Below are positions 17,094-26,716 of a stretch of 64,000 nucleotides of DNA, piece by piece (positions within the stretch are counted from its first letter, which is position 1; the number at the start of each line of letters is the position of its first letter). The DNA comes from Herbiconiux sp. SALV-R1 (GTDB lineage Bacteria > Actinomycetota > Actinomycetes > Actinomycetales > Microbacteriaceae): assembly GCF_013113715.1 (NCBI RefSeq), contig NZ_CP053344.1, positions 1,798,001-1,862,000 of the forward strand, given 5' to 3'. Below the pieces are notes generated by a model. The model made no database searches. It was not told the DNA's origin and was given only the letters and a program-made list of their open reading frames with translations. The translations under genes were made by a program, and so were the position numbers.

Positions 17094-17767
17094 GCCCCCA
17101 CCTCGCGTCGGTCGCCCGCCACCTGCGACAGCACCTGCACGAACGCCGCGGCAGCCTGGGCGCCCGACACGCCGTACTTGCCGTCGATGACGAAGAACGG
17201 CACGCCCTGGATGCCGTAGGCCACAGCCTGACGCTGGTCGGCGTGCACGTCGGCGAGGTACTCGTCGGCCTCGAGCGAGCGCACCACGTCGTCGCGGTCG
17301 AGGCCGATCTCGGCGGCGAGATCGGCCAGGTCGCCGACGCGACCCACGTGCTGACCGTCGACGAAGTACGCCTTGAGCAGGCGCTCCTTCGCCTCCAGCT
17401 GCTTGCCGCGCGCCTTGGCGTAGTGGATGAGCTGGTGCGCCTTCACCGTGTTGGTGTGCTTCACCGCGTCGAAGTCGTAGTCGAGACCCACCGACGACGC
17501 GATGCCCGTCACCCGGTCGAGCATCTGCTCGACCTGTGCGACCGGCATGCCCTTGCGTGCGGCGAGGTAGTCGGTGGTGCTGCCCTCGAAGTCGACCGGG
17601 GTGTCGGGCGACAGCTCGAAGGAGTGGTATTCGATCTCGACCGGCAGGGCGTCGGCCGACTGCGCGTACTCCTCGAGGCCGTTCTCGAGCTTGCGCTTGC
17701 CGATGTAGCACCAGGGGCAGGCGACGTCTGACCAGATGTCGATCTTGATGGGTTCGGAATCACTCAC
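17090..17767 (-). CDS. DsbA-family oxidoreductase, FrnE type
   Basis: 225 residues. Thioredoxin-fold protein with the active-site CPWC at residues 17-20 (DVACPWCYIGKRK) and the cis-Pro loop GIQGVPFFVIDGKYGVSGAQ near the C-terminus, both diagnostic of FrnE-like cytoplasmic DsbA proteins. There is no signal peptide, so it acts in the cytoplasm, probably in disulfide isomerisation or oxidative stress. It starts 27 bases after uppS and overlaps the small Cys gene downstream, extending the recO-uppS operon. Confidence 0.93.
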   Translation of the reverse strand: MSDSEPIKIDIWSDVACPWCYIGKRKLENGLEEYAQSADALPVEIEYHSFELSPDTPVDFEGSTTDYLAARKGMPVAQVEQMLDRVTGIASSVGLDYDFDAVKHTNTVKAHQLIHYAKARGKQLEAKERLLKAYFVDGQHVGRVGDLADLAAEIGLDRDDVVRSLEADEYLADVHADQRQAVAYGIQGVPFFVIDGKYGVSGAQAAAAFVQVLSQVAGDRREVGA

Positions 17768-17794
17768 CTGAAGAGCAACGCGCGGCGGGCGCGA

Positions 17795-18661
17795 CTATTC
17801 CGCAGCCGACTCCGCCGGCTCCTCCACAGCGGCGGATGCGGACGGCTTGTCCACAGCTCCGCCGAAGCGCCGCGCACGGCCGGTGTAGCGCTCGATAGCC
17901 TCCCACAGGTCGACCCGGGTGAAGTCGGGCCACAACCTGTCCAAGAAGACCATCTCGGCGTACGCCGACTGCCAGGGAAGGAAGTTCGAGGTGCGCTGCT
18001 CTCCAGAACTCCGCACGAACAGATCGACGTCGGGAAGCTCTGGCACGTACAGATGCCGCTGGATGAGCTTCTCCGACACCGCTGAGGGGCGGATGCGCCC
18101 GGCGGCCACGTCGTCGGCGATCGCCCTCACGGCGTCGGCGATCTCGGTGCGCCCTCCGTAGTTGACGCACATGGTGAGGGTGAGGGTGGAGTTCGCGGCG
18201 GTCAGCTGCTCGGCGAACTGCAGCTCCTTGATCACGCTCGCCCAGAGCTTGGGCTTGCGCCCCGCCCAGCGGATGCGCACACCCCACTCGTTCAGCTGGT
18301 CGCGACGGCGGTGCAGCACCTCGCGGTTGAAGCCCATGAGGAAGCGCACCTCGTCGGGTGACCGCTTCCAGTTCTCTGTGGAGAAGGCGTAGACGCTCAC
18401 GTGCTTCACGCCGATCTGGATGGCACCGGCGACCACGTCGAGGAGTGCGGCCTCGCCGGCGCGGTGACCCTCGATACGGGTGAGCCCGCGCTGGTTCGCC
18501 CAGCGCCCGTTGCCGTCCATCACGATCGCCACGTGCTTCGGCACGGAGCCCGCGGGGATCGCGGGCGGCTGCAGCCCCGTCCAATCCAGCGGCCGGAACG
18601 GCTCGGCGTAGCGGGAGGTGGTGCGGGGCGGCTCGGCGCCGGAGCGTCTGAGGGGGCTCAC
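17795..18661 (-). CDS. uppS: Isoprenyl transferase (undecaprenyl diphosphate synthase type)
   Basis: 288 residues. cis-prenyltransferase that extends allylic diphosphates with isopentenyl diphosphate to make the cell-wall lipid carrier. The substrate Asp motif [12 protein letters not shown], the FSTENW motif and the [20 protein letters not shown] region are present. I use the GTG at 18661, which overlaps the recO stop; the alternative longer start lies inside recO. The C-terminal 25 residues are Ala/Glu rich. recO-uppS is a conserved actinobacterial pair. Confidence 0.96.
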   Translation of the reverse strand: MSPLRRSGAEPPRTTSRYAEPFRPLDWTGLQPPAIPAGSVPKHVAIVMDGNGRWANQRGLTRIEGHRAGEAALLDVVAGAIQIGVKHVSVYAFSTENWKRSPDEVRFLMGFNREVLHRRRDQLNEWGVRIRWAGRKPKLWASVIKELQFAEQLTAANSTLTLTMCVNYGGRTEIADAVRAIADDVAAGRIRPSAVSEKLIQRHLYVPELPDVDLFVRSSGEQRTSNFLPWQSAYAEMVFLDRLWPDFTRVDLWEAIERYTGRARRFGGAVDKPSASAAVEEPAESAAE

Positions 18662-19410
18662 GGGGAGGGGACCTTCTTCGTCGTCTGCGACCGTTCGACG
18701 TGCTCGAGAGAACGGAGCCCGCGTTCCAGGTGCCATTGGGTGTAAGCCGCCACGATACCGCTCGCCCGCGAGCGGGTCGGTGCTTCGGAGGCGTCTGCGG
18801 TCTGCCAGTCTCCTGTGAGCAGGGCGGCGAGCAGCTGCAGGGTGCCCGGGTCGAGGCGCGGGGTGCCGGGAGGCGCGACGCCGTCGCTCACCACCCCGCC
18901 GAGCTGCACGACGAACGCCGAGTGCGGGCCGGCCTCGCCCGTCACCGCGCAGTCGTGGAAGCTGGGCGCCCAGCCGGCCATCGACAGCGCGCGCAGGAGG
19001 TAGGAGTCGAGCGTGAGGGCGGGCCCGTGCTCGCCTCGGGCGAGGGAACGGAGGGCACCCACGAGCAGGAGGTACTGCTGCAGCGACGGTTCGGTCTCGG
19101 TGAGCTTGTCGGCGGTCTCGACCATGGCGTTGGCCGCCGTGTAGCTGGCGTAGTCGGCGGTGATCTCGGCGCCGTAGGAGCCGAGGGTCACGGCCTGGGT
19201 GATGGTGTCGAGAGTGCGGCCCTCGTAGAACTGCACGTCGGCCACCATGAAGGGCTCGAGCCGGGCGCCGAACTTCGAACCGGTGCGGCGCACGCCCCGC
19301 GCCACGGCGCGCACCTTGCCGTGCTGACGGGTCAGCAGGGTGACGATACGGTCGGCCTCGCCCAGCTTGTGGGTGCGCAGCACGACGCCTTCATCTCGGT
19401 AGACGGGCAC
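18658..19410 (-). CDS. recO: DNA repair protein RecO
   Basis: 250 residues. Recombination mediator of the RecFOR pathway. The N-terminal OB fold begins [25 protein letters not shown] and is followed by the family pattern [12 protein letters not shown] and [15 protein letters not shown]. The zinc-binding region is reduced: only one Cys (HDCAVTGE) is visible where four can occur, which is not rare in actinobacteria. The start is a GTG at 19410, six bases after a GATACT hexamer. Confidence 0.95.
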   Translation of the reverse strand: MPVYRDEGVVLRTHKLGEADRIVTLLTRQHGKVRAVARGVRRTGSKFGARLEPFMVADVQFYEGRTLDTITQAVTLGSYGAEITADYASYTAANAMVETADKLTETEPSLQQYLLLVGALRSLARGEHGPALTLDSYLLRALSMAGWAPSFHDCAVTGEAGPHSAFVVQLGGVVSDGVAPPGTPRLDPGTLQLLAALLTGDWQTADASEAPTRSRASGIVAAYTQWHLERGLRSLEHVERSQTTKKVPSP

Positions 19411-19416
19411 CCTTCA

Positions 19417-19422
19417 AGTATC
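19417..19422 (-). promoter_or_regulatory. -10 element of the recO operon (leaderless)
   Basis: GATACT on the minus strand, six bases before the GTG of recO at 19410. Confidence 0.5.
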
Positions 19423-19459
19423 CCCCGCCCCGGCACCCGCACGGCCGGCCCGCGCCGGG

Positions 19460-19553
19460 CACGCGCCGCACGCTCGGAGCCGGACACGCGCCGCGCGTTC
19501 GGAGTGGGGCACGCGCCACGCGCTCGGAGCCACGCACGCGCCGCACGCTCGCC
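19460..19553. repeat. Four imperfect 25-bp tandem repeats
   Basis: Units begin at 19460, 19485, 19510 and 19535, each with the core CACGCGCC followed by GCACGCTCGGAG or a close variant; the last is cut short at 19553. They fill the space between recO and the GAP-family gene and run up to its stop codon. Confidence 0.85.
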
Positions 19554-20227
19554 TAGAACGACTCGAACGCCTTGCCCAGCTGAATCGCCCCGAGCAGCAC
19601 GAACAGCACCGCCATGATGAGCGCGTTGTGCCTGATCAGCCCTGCCTTGGCCGAGTGCAGTCCAGAGGAGACGGTCTTCGACCCCGAGCCGCCCACGACG
19701 CACAGGGCGATGAGCCCGAGCGACGACACACCTGCGAACACCGCACTCGCCACGACCACGAGCGACCAGTCGAGATGTTCGCCGCCGATGACCGCACCGG
19801 CAGCCACGGCGACAGGGATGTTCTTGAGGTTCACGAGCCCGAGCAGGAGACCGAGACCCGCCGACCTCGCCACCCCGAAGGAGTCGATCGACGCCAGCCA
19901 CTTGGGCTCCGCCGGCTTCTGGTCTTTCTTCGGCCGCTTCTGCCAGCTGCGGAAGGCCAGATAGAAGAACAGGGCAGCGAACGCGAACCCCAGCACGATG
20001 TGGAACACGCGCGCGAAGAACGCGTCGTTCTCGGTCGTGCCCTTGAGCCCCGACGACAAGCCCAGGGTGAGGGCGAAGAAGGCGACCGCGAACGCCACCG
20101 TGAACACGACGGCGTTGCCGCGGCCGCGCGGACCGAGCGAGAGGGTGATCACCGCCACCAGGGGCAGCGGTGAGATGATCACCGCGAACGCGAGCGGGAG
20201 CGTCTCCCCCAGCACCTGCCAGAACAT
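19553..20227 (-). CDS. GAP-family (LysE-like) membrane protein
   Basis: 224 residues with six hydrophobic segments. The N-terminal LAFAVIISPLPLVAVITLSLG with its paired prolines and the GLLLGLVNLKNIPVAVAAGA repeat match GAP/sulfolipid-addressing proteins, distant relatives of LysE exporters. In mycobacteria such proteins help move cell-wall glycolipids; the substrate here is unknown. The ATG at 20227 follows a TAGGGT hexamer by six bases. Confidence 0.82.
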   Translation of the reverse strand: MFWQVLGETLPLAFAVIISPLPLVAVITLSLGPRGRGNAVVFTVAFAVAFFALTLGLSSGLKGTTENDAFFARVFHIVLGFAFAALFFYLAFRSWQKRPKKDQKPAEPKWLASIDSFGVARSAGLGLLLGLVNLKNIPVAVAAGAVIGGEHLDWSLVVVASAVFAGVSSLGLIALCVVGGSGSKTVSSGLHSAKAGLIRHNALIMAVLFVLLGAIQLGKAFESF

Positions 20228-20233
20228 GTGCTC

Positions 20234-20239
20234 ACCCTA
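20234..20239 (-). promoter_or_regulatory. -10 element of the GAP-family gene (leaderless)
   Basis: TAGGGT on the minus strand, six bases before the ATG at 20227. Confidence 0.5.
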
Positions 20240-20294
20240 GTGGGCGGGCCCACCGCTCCAGGGCAGGCGCTGCTGGGAGACACTCCCCGCCGGG

Positions 20295-22100
<1,806 letters not shown>

Positions 22101-22117
22101 TCAGCCCATGGCGAACT

Positions 22118-22156
22118 CCGCGACGAGGGAGGCCTGAAGATTAGGACTCGTCGCGG
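22118..22156 (-). promoter_or_regulatory. leuA leader hairpin (attenuator / LEU-type element)
   Basis: Perfect 10-bp arms (22147-22156 and 22118-22127, CCGCGACGAG on the minus strand and its complement) with a 19-nt loop. The upstream arm lies inside the end of the leader peptide gene, so a ribosome stalled at the Leu codons would change folding. Confidence 0.75.
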
Positions 22157-22185
22157 CAGCTAAGAAGGAGCAGACCGAACAGCAC
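22141..22185 (-). CDS. leuA leader peptide
   Basis: 14 codons, VLFGLLLLSCRDES then TAA, starting at a GTG. Five of 14 residues are Leu, four in a row (CTG CTC CTT CTT), using CTT codons that are rare in this DNA. Leu-rich leader peptides before leuA are established in actinobacteria, where they sense leucyl-tRNA. A GATACC hexamer lies eight bases before the GTG, so the leader peptide mRNA may itself be leaderless. Confidence 0.8.
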   Translation of the reverse strand: MLFGLLLLSCRDES

Positions 22186-22193
22186 GGCACCAG

Positions 22194-22199
22194 GGTATC
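22194..22199 (-). promoter_or_regulatory. Possible -10 of leuA
   Basis: GATACC on the minus strand, eight bases before the leader peptide start. It lies 52 bases from the divergent thioredoxin -10. Confidence 0.45.
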
Positions 22200-22250
22200 A
22201 CTACGGCCGTCACAAACGTCACACTCGCCCGGTGGCGGGCCCGGGCGCTC

Positions 22251-22256
22251 TAGTCT
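22251..22256 (+). promoter_or_regulatory. -10 element of the thioredoxin-like/DUF4395 operon
   Basis: TAGTCT, nine bases before the ATG at 22266. Confidence 0.5.
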
Positions 22257-22265
22257 TCCCTCATC

Positions 22266-22715
22266 ATGAGCTGGATCGCCCCCGTCGCCGTCATCGTCGC
22301 GCTGATCGCGGTGTCGAGCGTGCTCGGCCTCGTCTGGCGCTCTCGCCAGGGGCGGGCGACACCCGCCCGTCCGCGAGCCGGAGACGGCGGCGACCCGGTC
22401 GACGACCCCGCCCTCGACCCCGCCCTGTTCGCGGCGGGCGGCTTCGGCTCCCGCGCCACGCTGGTGCAGTTCTCCACCGACCACTGCGCCTCGTGCCCCT
22501 CGACCCGGCGCCTCCTGCGGGAGATCTCGGCCGGCACCGACGACGTCGCCTACCTCGACGTCGACGTCACGAACCGGGCCGACCTGGTGCGGCGCTTCGC
22601 CATCCTGCAGACCCCCACCACACTCGTGCTCGACCGCCACGGCGTCGTGCGCACCCGCATCGGCGGCGCCGTGCGGCGCACGGTCGTCGAGACGACCATC
22701 CAGGAGCTCCGATGA
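22266..22715 (+). CDS. Membrane-anchored thioredoxin-like protein
   Basis: 149 residues. One N-terminal membrane segment (residues 4-24), a Pro/Asp-rich linker, then a thioredoxin fold with the active-site-like FSTDHCASCPSTRRLL (CxxC as CASC) and the cis-Pro LQTPTTLVLDRHG. The CASC dipeptide and the lack of a Trp before the first Cys distinguish it from classical thioredoxin. The stop overlaps the start of a DUF4395 gene (ATGA). Such pairs are frequent in actinobacteria and are thought to act in envelope thiol chemistry or quinol-linked redox. Confidence 0.85.
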   Translation: MSWIAPVAVIVALIAVSSVLGLVWRSRQGRATPARPRAGDGGDPVDDPALDPALFAAGGFGSRATLVQFSTDHCASCPSTRRLLREISAGTDDVAYLDVDVTNRADLVRRFAILQTPTTLVLDRHGVVRTRIGGAVRRTVVETTIQELR

Positions 22716-23179
22716 TCGATCCCCGCGCACCCCGCTTCGCCGCCGGCATCACCGCGCTGCTGCTCCTCGTCGTCGTCGCGCTCGGCTTCGCCTTCCCCAC
22801 CGGGCCCGAGATGCCGCTCGAGGCGCGCATCCTCAACCCGGCGTTCGCGCTGCTCACCGCGATCGCCCTGCTCTTCCTCTGGGGCGCAGCAGCCGGGGTC
22901 AAGCGCCACCCCTTCGGTGTGCTGTTCCGCGAGCTGGTGCGACCGCGGCTCGCTCCCCCGGCCGAGCTCGAAGACCCGCGTCCGCCGACCTTCGCCCAGC
23001 TCGTCGGCCTCGTCGTCACCGGGGCCGGCCTGCTGCTCGCCGCCGTCGGGGTGCCGTGGGCGCTCGTCGTGGCGGCGTCGCTCGCCTTCGTGGCCGCGTT
23101 CCTCAACGCCGTGTTCGGCTACTGCCTCGGCTGCCAGATCTACCTGCTGCTGGTGCGGTTGCGCCCGGTGCGCGCCTGA
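22712..23179 (+). CDS. DUF4395 membrane protein
   Basis: 155 residues with four hydrophobic segments. The motif NAVFGYCLGCQIYLLLVR near the C-terminus carries the two conserved Cys of DUF4395, a family that neighbours thioredoxin-like genes. The N-terminal DPRAPRFAAGITALLLL is also typical. Translation is coupled to the upstream thioredoxin-like gene by ATGA overlap. It may carry electrons or thiols across the membrane for that protein, which is inference from co-occurrence and the Cys pair. Confidence 0.85.
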   Translation: MIDPRAPRFAAGITALLLLVVVALGFAFPTGPEMPLEARILNPAFALLTAIALLFLWGAAAGVKRHPFGVLFRELVRPRLAPPAELEDPRPPTFAQLVGLVVTGAGLLLAAVGVPWALVVAASLAFVAAFLNAVFGYCLGCQIYLLLVRLRPVRA

Positions 23180-23273
23180 ACGACCGCCAGGAGCCCCGCG
23201 TGGCGACCACCGCATCCGGTGTCTCGGAGCGGCCGAACGCATAGTCTGGGAGCTACCGAGAGGGAGGTTGCCC

Positions 23274-23699
23274 ATGGCCATCACGAGTGAAGCGACGACG
23301 GTGTGGCACGGAGACCTCCTCTCCGGGGCCGGCACCACCACCCTCGACAGCTCGGGGGCCGGAGCGTTCGCGGTGAACTGGAAGGCCCGCTCCGCCGGGG
23401 CCGCGAGCACCACGACGCCCGAAGAGCTGCTGGGCGCCGCCCACGCCTCCTGCTTCTCGATGGCGTTCTCGCACGCTCTCGCCGAGTTCGGCACCGTGCC
23501 CGAGTCGCTGCAGACCACCGCCGCCGTCACCTTCGACCCGGCCGAGGGCATCACGGGCAGCCACCTGCTGGTGAGCGCCGTCGTGCCGGGCATCGAGGAG
23601 GCCGACTTCCAGCGCATCGCCGAGGAGGCGAAGGCCGGTTGCCCGGTGTCGAGAGCCCTGGCCGGCGTGCCCATCACCCTCGAGGCGAGCCTGGCATGA
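23274..23699 (+). CDS. OsmC-family peroxiredoxin
   Basis: 141 residues. Thiol peroxidase for organic hydroperoxides. The two redox Cys are in AAHASCFSMAFSHAL and EEAKAGCPVSRAL, with the PEELLGAAHASC helix typical of OsmC rather than Ohr. The ATG at 23274 has a strong AGGGAGG ribosome binding site and a TAGTCT -10-like hexamer at 23242-23247, so this mRNA is leadered. Confidence 0.92.
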   Translation: MAITSEATTVWHGDLLSGAGTTTLDSSGAGAFAVNWKARSAGAASTTTPEELLGAAHASCFSMAFSHALAEFGTVPESLQTTAAVTFDPAEGITGSHLLVSAVVPGIEEADFQRIAEEAKAGCPVSRALAGVPITLEASLA

Positions 23700-23772
23700 G
23701 GCGCGAGTCGAGCGCCCAGGCTCCACTGGCGGTTGACGGATGCGCGCGGCCGCCCCTCCAGGAGACCGCACG

Positions 23773-24669
23773 ATGAACGCGTCGAAGACCGTGCTCATCG
23801 CCGGCGCATCCGGCTTCATCGGCACCGAGCTCACCCACCAGCTGGAGGATGCGGGCCACACCGTGCTGCGCTTGGTGCGGCGCCCCGCCCGCACCGCCCT
23901 CGAACGCACCTGGGACCCGGAGGCGCGCTGGATCAAGACCGTACACCTCGACGACGCCGATGCCGTGGTGAACCTCTCCGGCGCCTCGATCTCGCGGCTG
24001 CCCTGGACGTTCCAGTACAAGAAGGAGATCCTGCAGTCGCGCATTGCGGCGACCACCACCCTCACCGAGGCGATCCTGCGCTCGGAGAACCCGCCCGAGG
24101 TCTTCGTGAGCGGCTCGGCGGTCGGCTTCTACGGCGACCGACCCGGCGAGCTGCTCACCGAGTCGTCGCCGATGGGCACCGGGTTCCTCGCGAAGGTCGC
24201 CGCCGCCTGGGAGCGCGCGGCCGAACCGGCCCGGGCGCGCACCCGGCTCGTGACGGCCCGCACCGGGATCGTGGTCGGTCAGGGCGGCGGAGCGCTGAAG
24301 CCCCTCGCACTCCTCACCAAGCTCGGGCTCGCGGGGCCGCTCGGCGACGGAACGCAGATCTGGCCCTGGATCAGCCTGCACGACGAGGCGGCAGCCATCC
24401 GTCACCTGCTGTTCGGCACCGAGGTCGCCGGGCCGGTCGACCTGGTCGGTCCGCAGCCGGTGTCGGCGGGCGAGATCGCGCGCAAGCTCGCGGAGCGCCT
24501 GCACCGGCCGTACTGGCTGCCAGCGCCCGCCTGGGCGATCAAGGCAGCGCTCGCCGACGCCGGCCGCGACCTGCTGCTGTCGAACCAGAACGTGTCGGCG
24601 CAGAAACTCGTGGCGTCGGGGTTCGGGTTCCGCGAGCAGACGATCGACGAGGCGCTCGCGCGGCTCTGA
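23773..24669 (+). CDS. TIGR01777-family NAD-dependent epimerase
   Basis: 298 residues. SDR-like protein of unknown reaction: N-terminal VLIAGASGFIGTELTHQL nucleotide-binding motif, SGSAVGFYGDRPGE (the family's SASAVGYYG equivalent) and the C-terminal DUF1731-like domain ending FREQTIDEALARL. The ATG at 23773 follows a GGAG ribosome binding site; an earlier in-frame start lies in unlikely sequence. Confidence 0.9.
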   Translation: MNASKTVLIAGASGFIGTELTHQLEDAGHTVLRLVRRPARTALERTWDPEARWIKTVHLDDADAVVNLSGASISRLPWTFQYKKEILQSRIAATTTLTEAILRSENPPEVFVSGSAVGFYGDRPGELLTESSPMGTGFLAKVAAAWERAAEPARARTRLVTARTGIVVGQGGGALKPLALLTKLGLAGPLGDGTQIWPWISLHDEAAAIRHLLFGTEVAGPVDLVGPQPVSAGEIARKLAERLHRPYWLPAPAWAIKAALADAGRDLLLSNQNVSAQKLVASGFGFREQTIDEALARL

Positions 24670-24674
24670 CGCTC

Positions 24675-24747
24675 GGGGAGCGCGCGGGCTTCGGGAAACG
24701 CGCGGGCGCAGGGGAAACGCGCGGGAGCAGGCGAACGCGCGAGCGCA
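24675..24747. repeat. Four imperfect 18-bp tandem repeats
   Basis: Units at 24675, 24693, 24711 (19 bp) and 24730 share the core GGGAAACGCGCGGGCGCA with small changes. They occupy the intergenic space between two convergent genes. Confidence 0.8.
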
Positions 24748-24776
24748 GGGGCGCCAGCCCCACCACGTTGTCGCGC

Positions 24777-25253
24777 TCAGGCCGATGCCGGCTTGCCGGC
24801 GCCGCCGCCCTTGCGCTCGTCGCGCTCCAACGCGATCGCGGTGCGCAGCGCCGCACGGGCGCGACGGCGGTCGCCAGAAGCGTCGTAGGCGAGCCCGAGC
24901 CGGAACCACGCCCGCCAGCTCGACTCGTCGCCCTCGACGTCGAGGCGGTACTGCTCGAACTCCGCGTCGGCGGCGGCCCGCTCCGGCCTGCCGCTCGGGC
25001 GCTTCGGCAGGTCATCGACGGGCAGCTCGTCTTCGCGCTCGAGCCGCTCGACCAGCTGCTGCGTGCGCACCCCGAACATGAGCTCGCGCACGAGCGCCCA
25101 GGCGCCCACGATCGGCAGCACGATGAGGAAGACGCCGATGGCGATGCCGATCGGCTCGCCGGTCAGGACGAACATCACGGCCCGCTGGCCCACCAGCACG
25201 AGGTAGACCGCGAGCAGCACCGCCATCAGGACGGCGGCGGCGCGACCTCTCAC
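24777..25253 (-). CDS. Membrane protein with C-terminal TPR-like helices
   Basis: 158 residues, not named. Two hydrophobic segments (residues 4-24 and 33-55) precede a soluble region whose end, SWRAWFRLGLAYDASGDRRRARAALRTAIALE, has the spacing of a tetratricopeptide repeat. The GTG start overlaps the dapB stop (GTGA), so it is expressed with dapB. Confidence 0.8.
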   Translation of the reverse strand: MRGRAAAVLMAVLLAVYLVLVGQRAVMFVLTGEPIGIAIGVFLIVLPIVGAWALVRELMFGVRTQQLVERLEREDELPVDDLPKRPSGRPERAAADAEFEQYRLDVEGDESSWRAWFRLGLAYDASGDRRRARAALRTAIALERDERKGGGAGKPASA

Positions 25254-26149
25254 GGGGTCACGCTCGTGGCCGAGGCGGCCTGGCCCGAGACGTTCTCGGG
25301 GGCCGCCTCCGGAACGGCACCGCCGGAGCCCGCGGCATCGGCGGCGCCCGCATCCGCGGCGCCCGCACCCTCGGTCGCGCTCGCGCCCGCAGCATCCGAT
25401 GCCGCCCGACCGCTCGCCGCATCGAGATCGAGCACCTGGTCGAGCCCCACGATCACCCCGCGCGCCGAGACCGCTGCGGCCAGCGCCACCCGGATGCCCG
25501 ACTCGTAAGCCGTCGACGAGATCGTCTCGTGGCTGATGGTGAGCACCTCGCCGGTGCCGCCGAACACCACGTCCTGCTTGGCCACGATGCCGTTCAGCCG
25601 CAGGCTGTGCACCGGGATGCTCGCCACCTGCTGCCCTCGCGCCCGCTGGTCGCTGTGCGGCGCCGACACCGGCCCCTGGGCGGCCCGCGCCGCCTGCATG
25701 AGCTCGGCCGTGCGCACCGCGGTGCCCGAGGGCGAGTCGACCTTCGAGGCGGAGTGCGCCTCGATCACCTCGATCGAGTCGAAGAAGCGTGCGGCGAGGG
25801 CGGCGAACGACGTGGCGAGCACCGAGCCGAGGGAGAAGTTCGGAATGACGACGACACCCGTCTCGGGCGCGTCGCCCAGGGTGCGGCGGAGCGCTGTGAT
25901 GCGCTCGTTCGACCAGCCCGAGGTGCCGATGAGCACGTTGCGCCCGTGCGCGAGGGCGAACTCGACGACACCCTGGCTCACCCCGGGAACCGTGACGTCG
26001 ACCACCACGTCGCCGGCGAGCATCTCGGAGAGCTCGCTGCGCGAGTCGAGAGCCGCGGCCAGCTCGTACTCCTCCGACTCCTCGACGATGGCCGTGACGA
26101 CCCGTCCCAACTTTCCCGTCGCGCCGACGACCGCCACCTTCGTTGTCAT
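25250..26149 (-). CDS. dapB: 4-hydroxy-tetrahydrodipicolinate reductase
   Basis: 299 residues. NAD(P)H-dependent step of lysine and diaminopimelate synthesis. VVGATGKLGRVVT is the nucleotide site; EAHSASKVDSPSGTAVRTAELM is the catalytic His-Lys/DSPSGTA motif. The expected length is about 245-265; here a 50-residue Ala/Gly/Ser-rich tail (from about residue 245) is added. The TAGATT hexamer is six bases before the ATG, and a GGAGG lies between them. Confidence 0.94.
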   Translation of the reverse strand: MTTKVAVVGATGKLGRVVTAIVEESEEYELAAALDSRSELSEMLAGDVVVDVTVPGVSQGVVEFALAHGRNVLIGTSGWSNERITALRRTLGDAPETGVVVIPNFSLGSVLATSFAALAARFFDSIEVIEAHSASKVDSPSGTAVRTAELMQAARAAQGPVSAPHSDQRARGQQVASIPVHSLRLNGIVAKQDVVFGGTGEVLTISHETISSTAYESGIRVALAAAVSARGVIVGLDQVLDLDAASGRAASDAAGASATEGAGAADAGAADAAGSGGAVPEAAPENVSGQAASATSVTP

Positions 26150-26155
26150 GCCTCC

Positions 26156-26161
26156 AATCTA
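26156..26161 (-). promoter_or_regulatory. -10 element of dapB
   Basis: TAGATT on the minus strand; the six bases before the ATG read GGAGGC, so the site serves as a leaderless start even though it looks like a ribosome binding site. Confidence 0.45.
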
Positions 26162-26230
26162 CCCGGGGTCGCTCTCGGCCCCGCGTCGCCGGGGCACGCC
26201 TGGCCGGGCTTCCGGCGGCGCGTGCCTTTG

Positions 26231-26236
26231 TACAGT
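26231..26236 (+). promoter_or_regulatory. -10 element of the GNAT gene (leaderless)
   Basis: TACAGT, six bases before the ATG at 26243. Confidence 0.55.
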
Positions 26237-26242
26237 GAAGTC

Positions 26243-26716
26243 ATGCGCATCCGCACCGGCGACGTCTCGGCCCCCGCCGAGCGCGTCCTCCTCGACGACT
26301 ACTTCGCCTACCGCGCCGCGGCGTTCCCGACCGCGGGCGCCTACTCCGTGACGATGCCCGACCCCGCGGCCTTCGAACCGCCGGCGGGCGTATTCCTCGT
26401 CGTGGAGGGCGACGACGGCGCGGCGGTGGGGTGCGGCGGCATCCGGATGCTGCCCTCACCCGAGACGGAGACCGTGCGCTACGAGGTCAAGCACGTCTGG
26501 ATCGACCCGGCAGCCCGCTCGCACGGCTGGGCGACCGAGCTGCTGCTCGAGCTGGAGCGGCGGGCGCTCGAGCTGGGCGCGACCGAGCTGGTGCTCGACA
26601 CCCACCACACCCTGGAGTCGGCGGGCCGCCTCTACGCACGACTCGGCTACCTGCCGACCGCGCCCTACAACAGCAACCCCAACGCCACGCGCTGGTATCG
26701 CAAGCCGCTGCGCTAG
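26243..26716 (+). CDS. GNAT-family N-acetyltransferase
   Basis: 157 residues. Acetyl-CoA binding motif A is seen as VKHVWIDPAARSHGWATELLLELERRA, where the usual R/Q-x-x-G-x-G/A is degenerate (RSHGWA). The C-terminal GRLYARLGYLPTAPYN is the typical motif B. The substrate is not known. Its TAG stop shares the CTAG tetranucleotide with the stop of the convergent phosphatase gene. Confidence 0.88.
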   Translation: MRIRTGDVSAPAERVLLDDYFAYRAAAFPTAGAYSVTMPDPAAFEPPAGVFLVVEGDDGAAVGCGGIRMLPSPETETVRYEVKHVWIDPAARSHGWATELLLELERRALELGATELVLDTHHTLESAGRLYARLGYLPTAPYNSNPNATRWYRKPLR

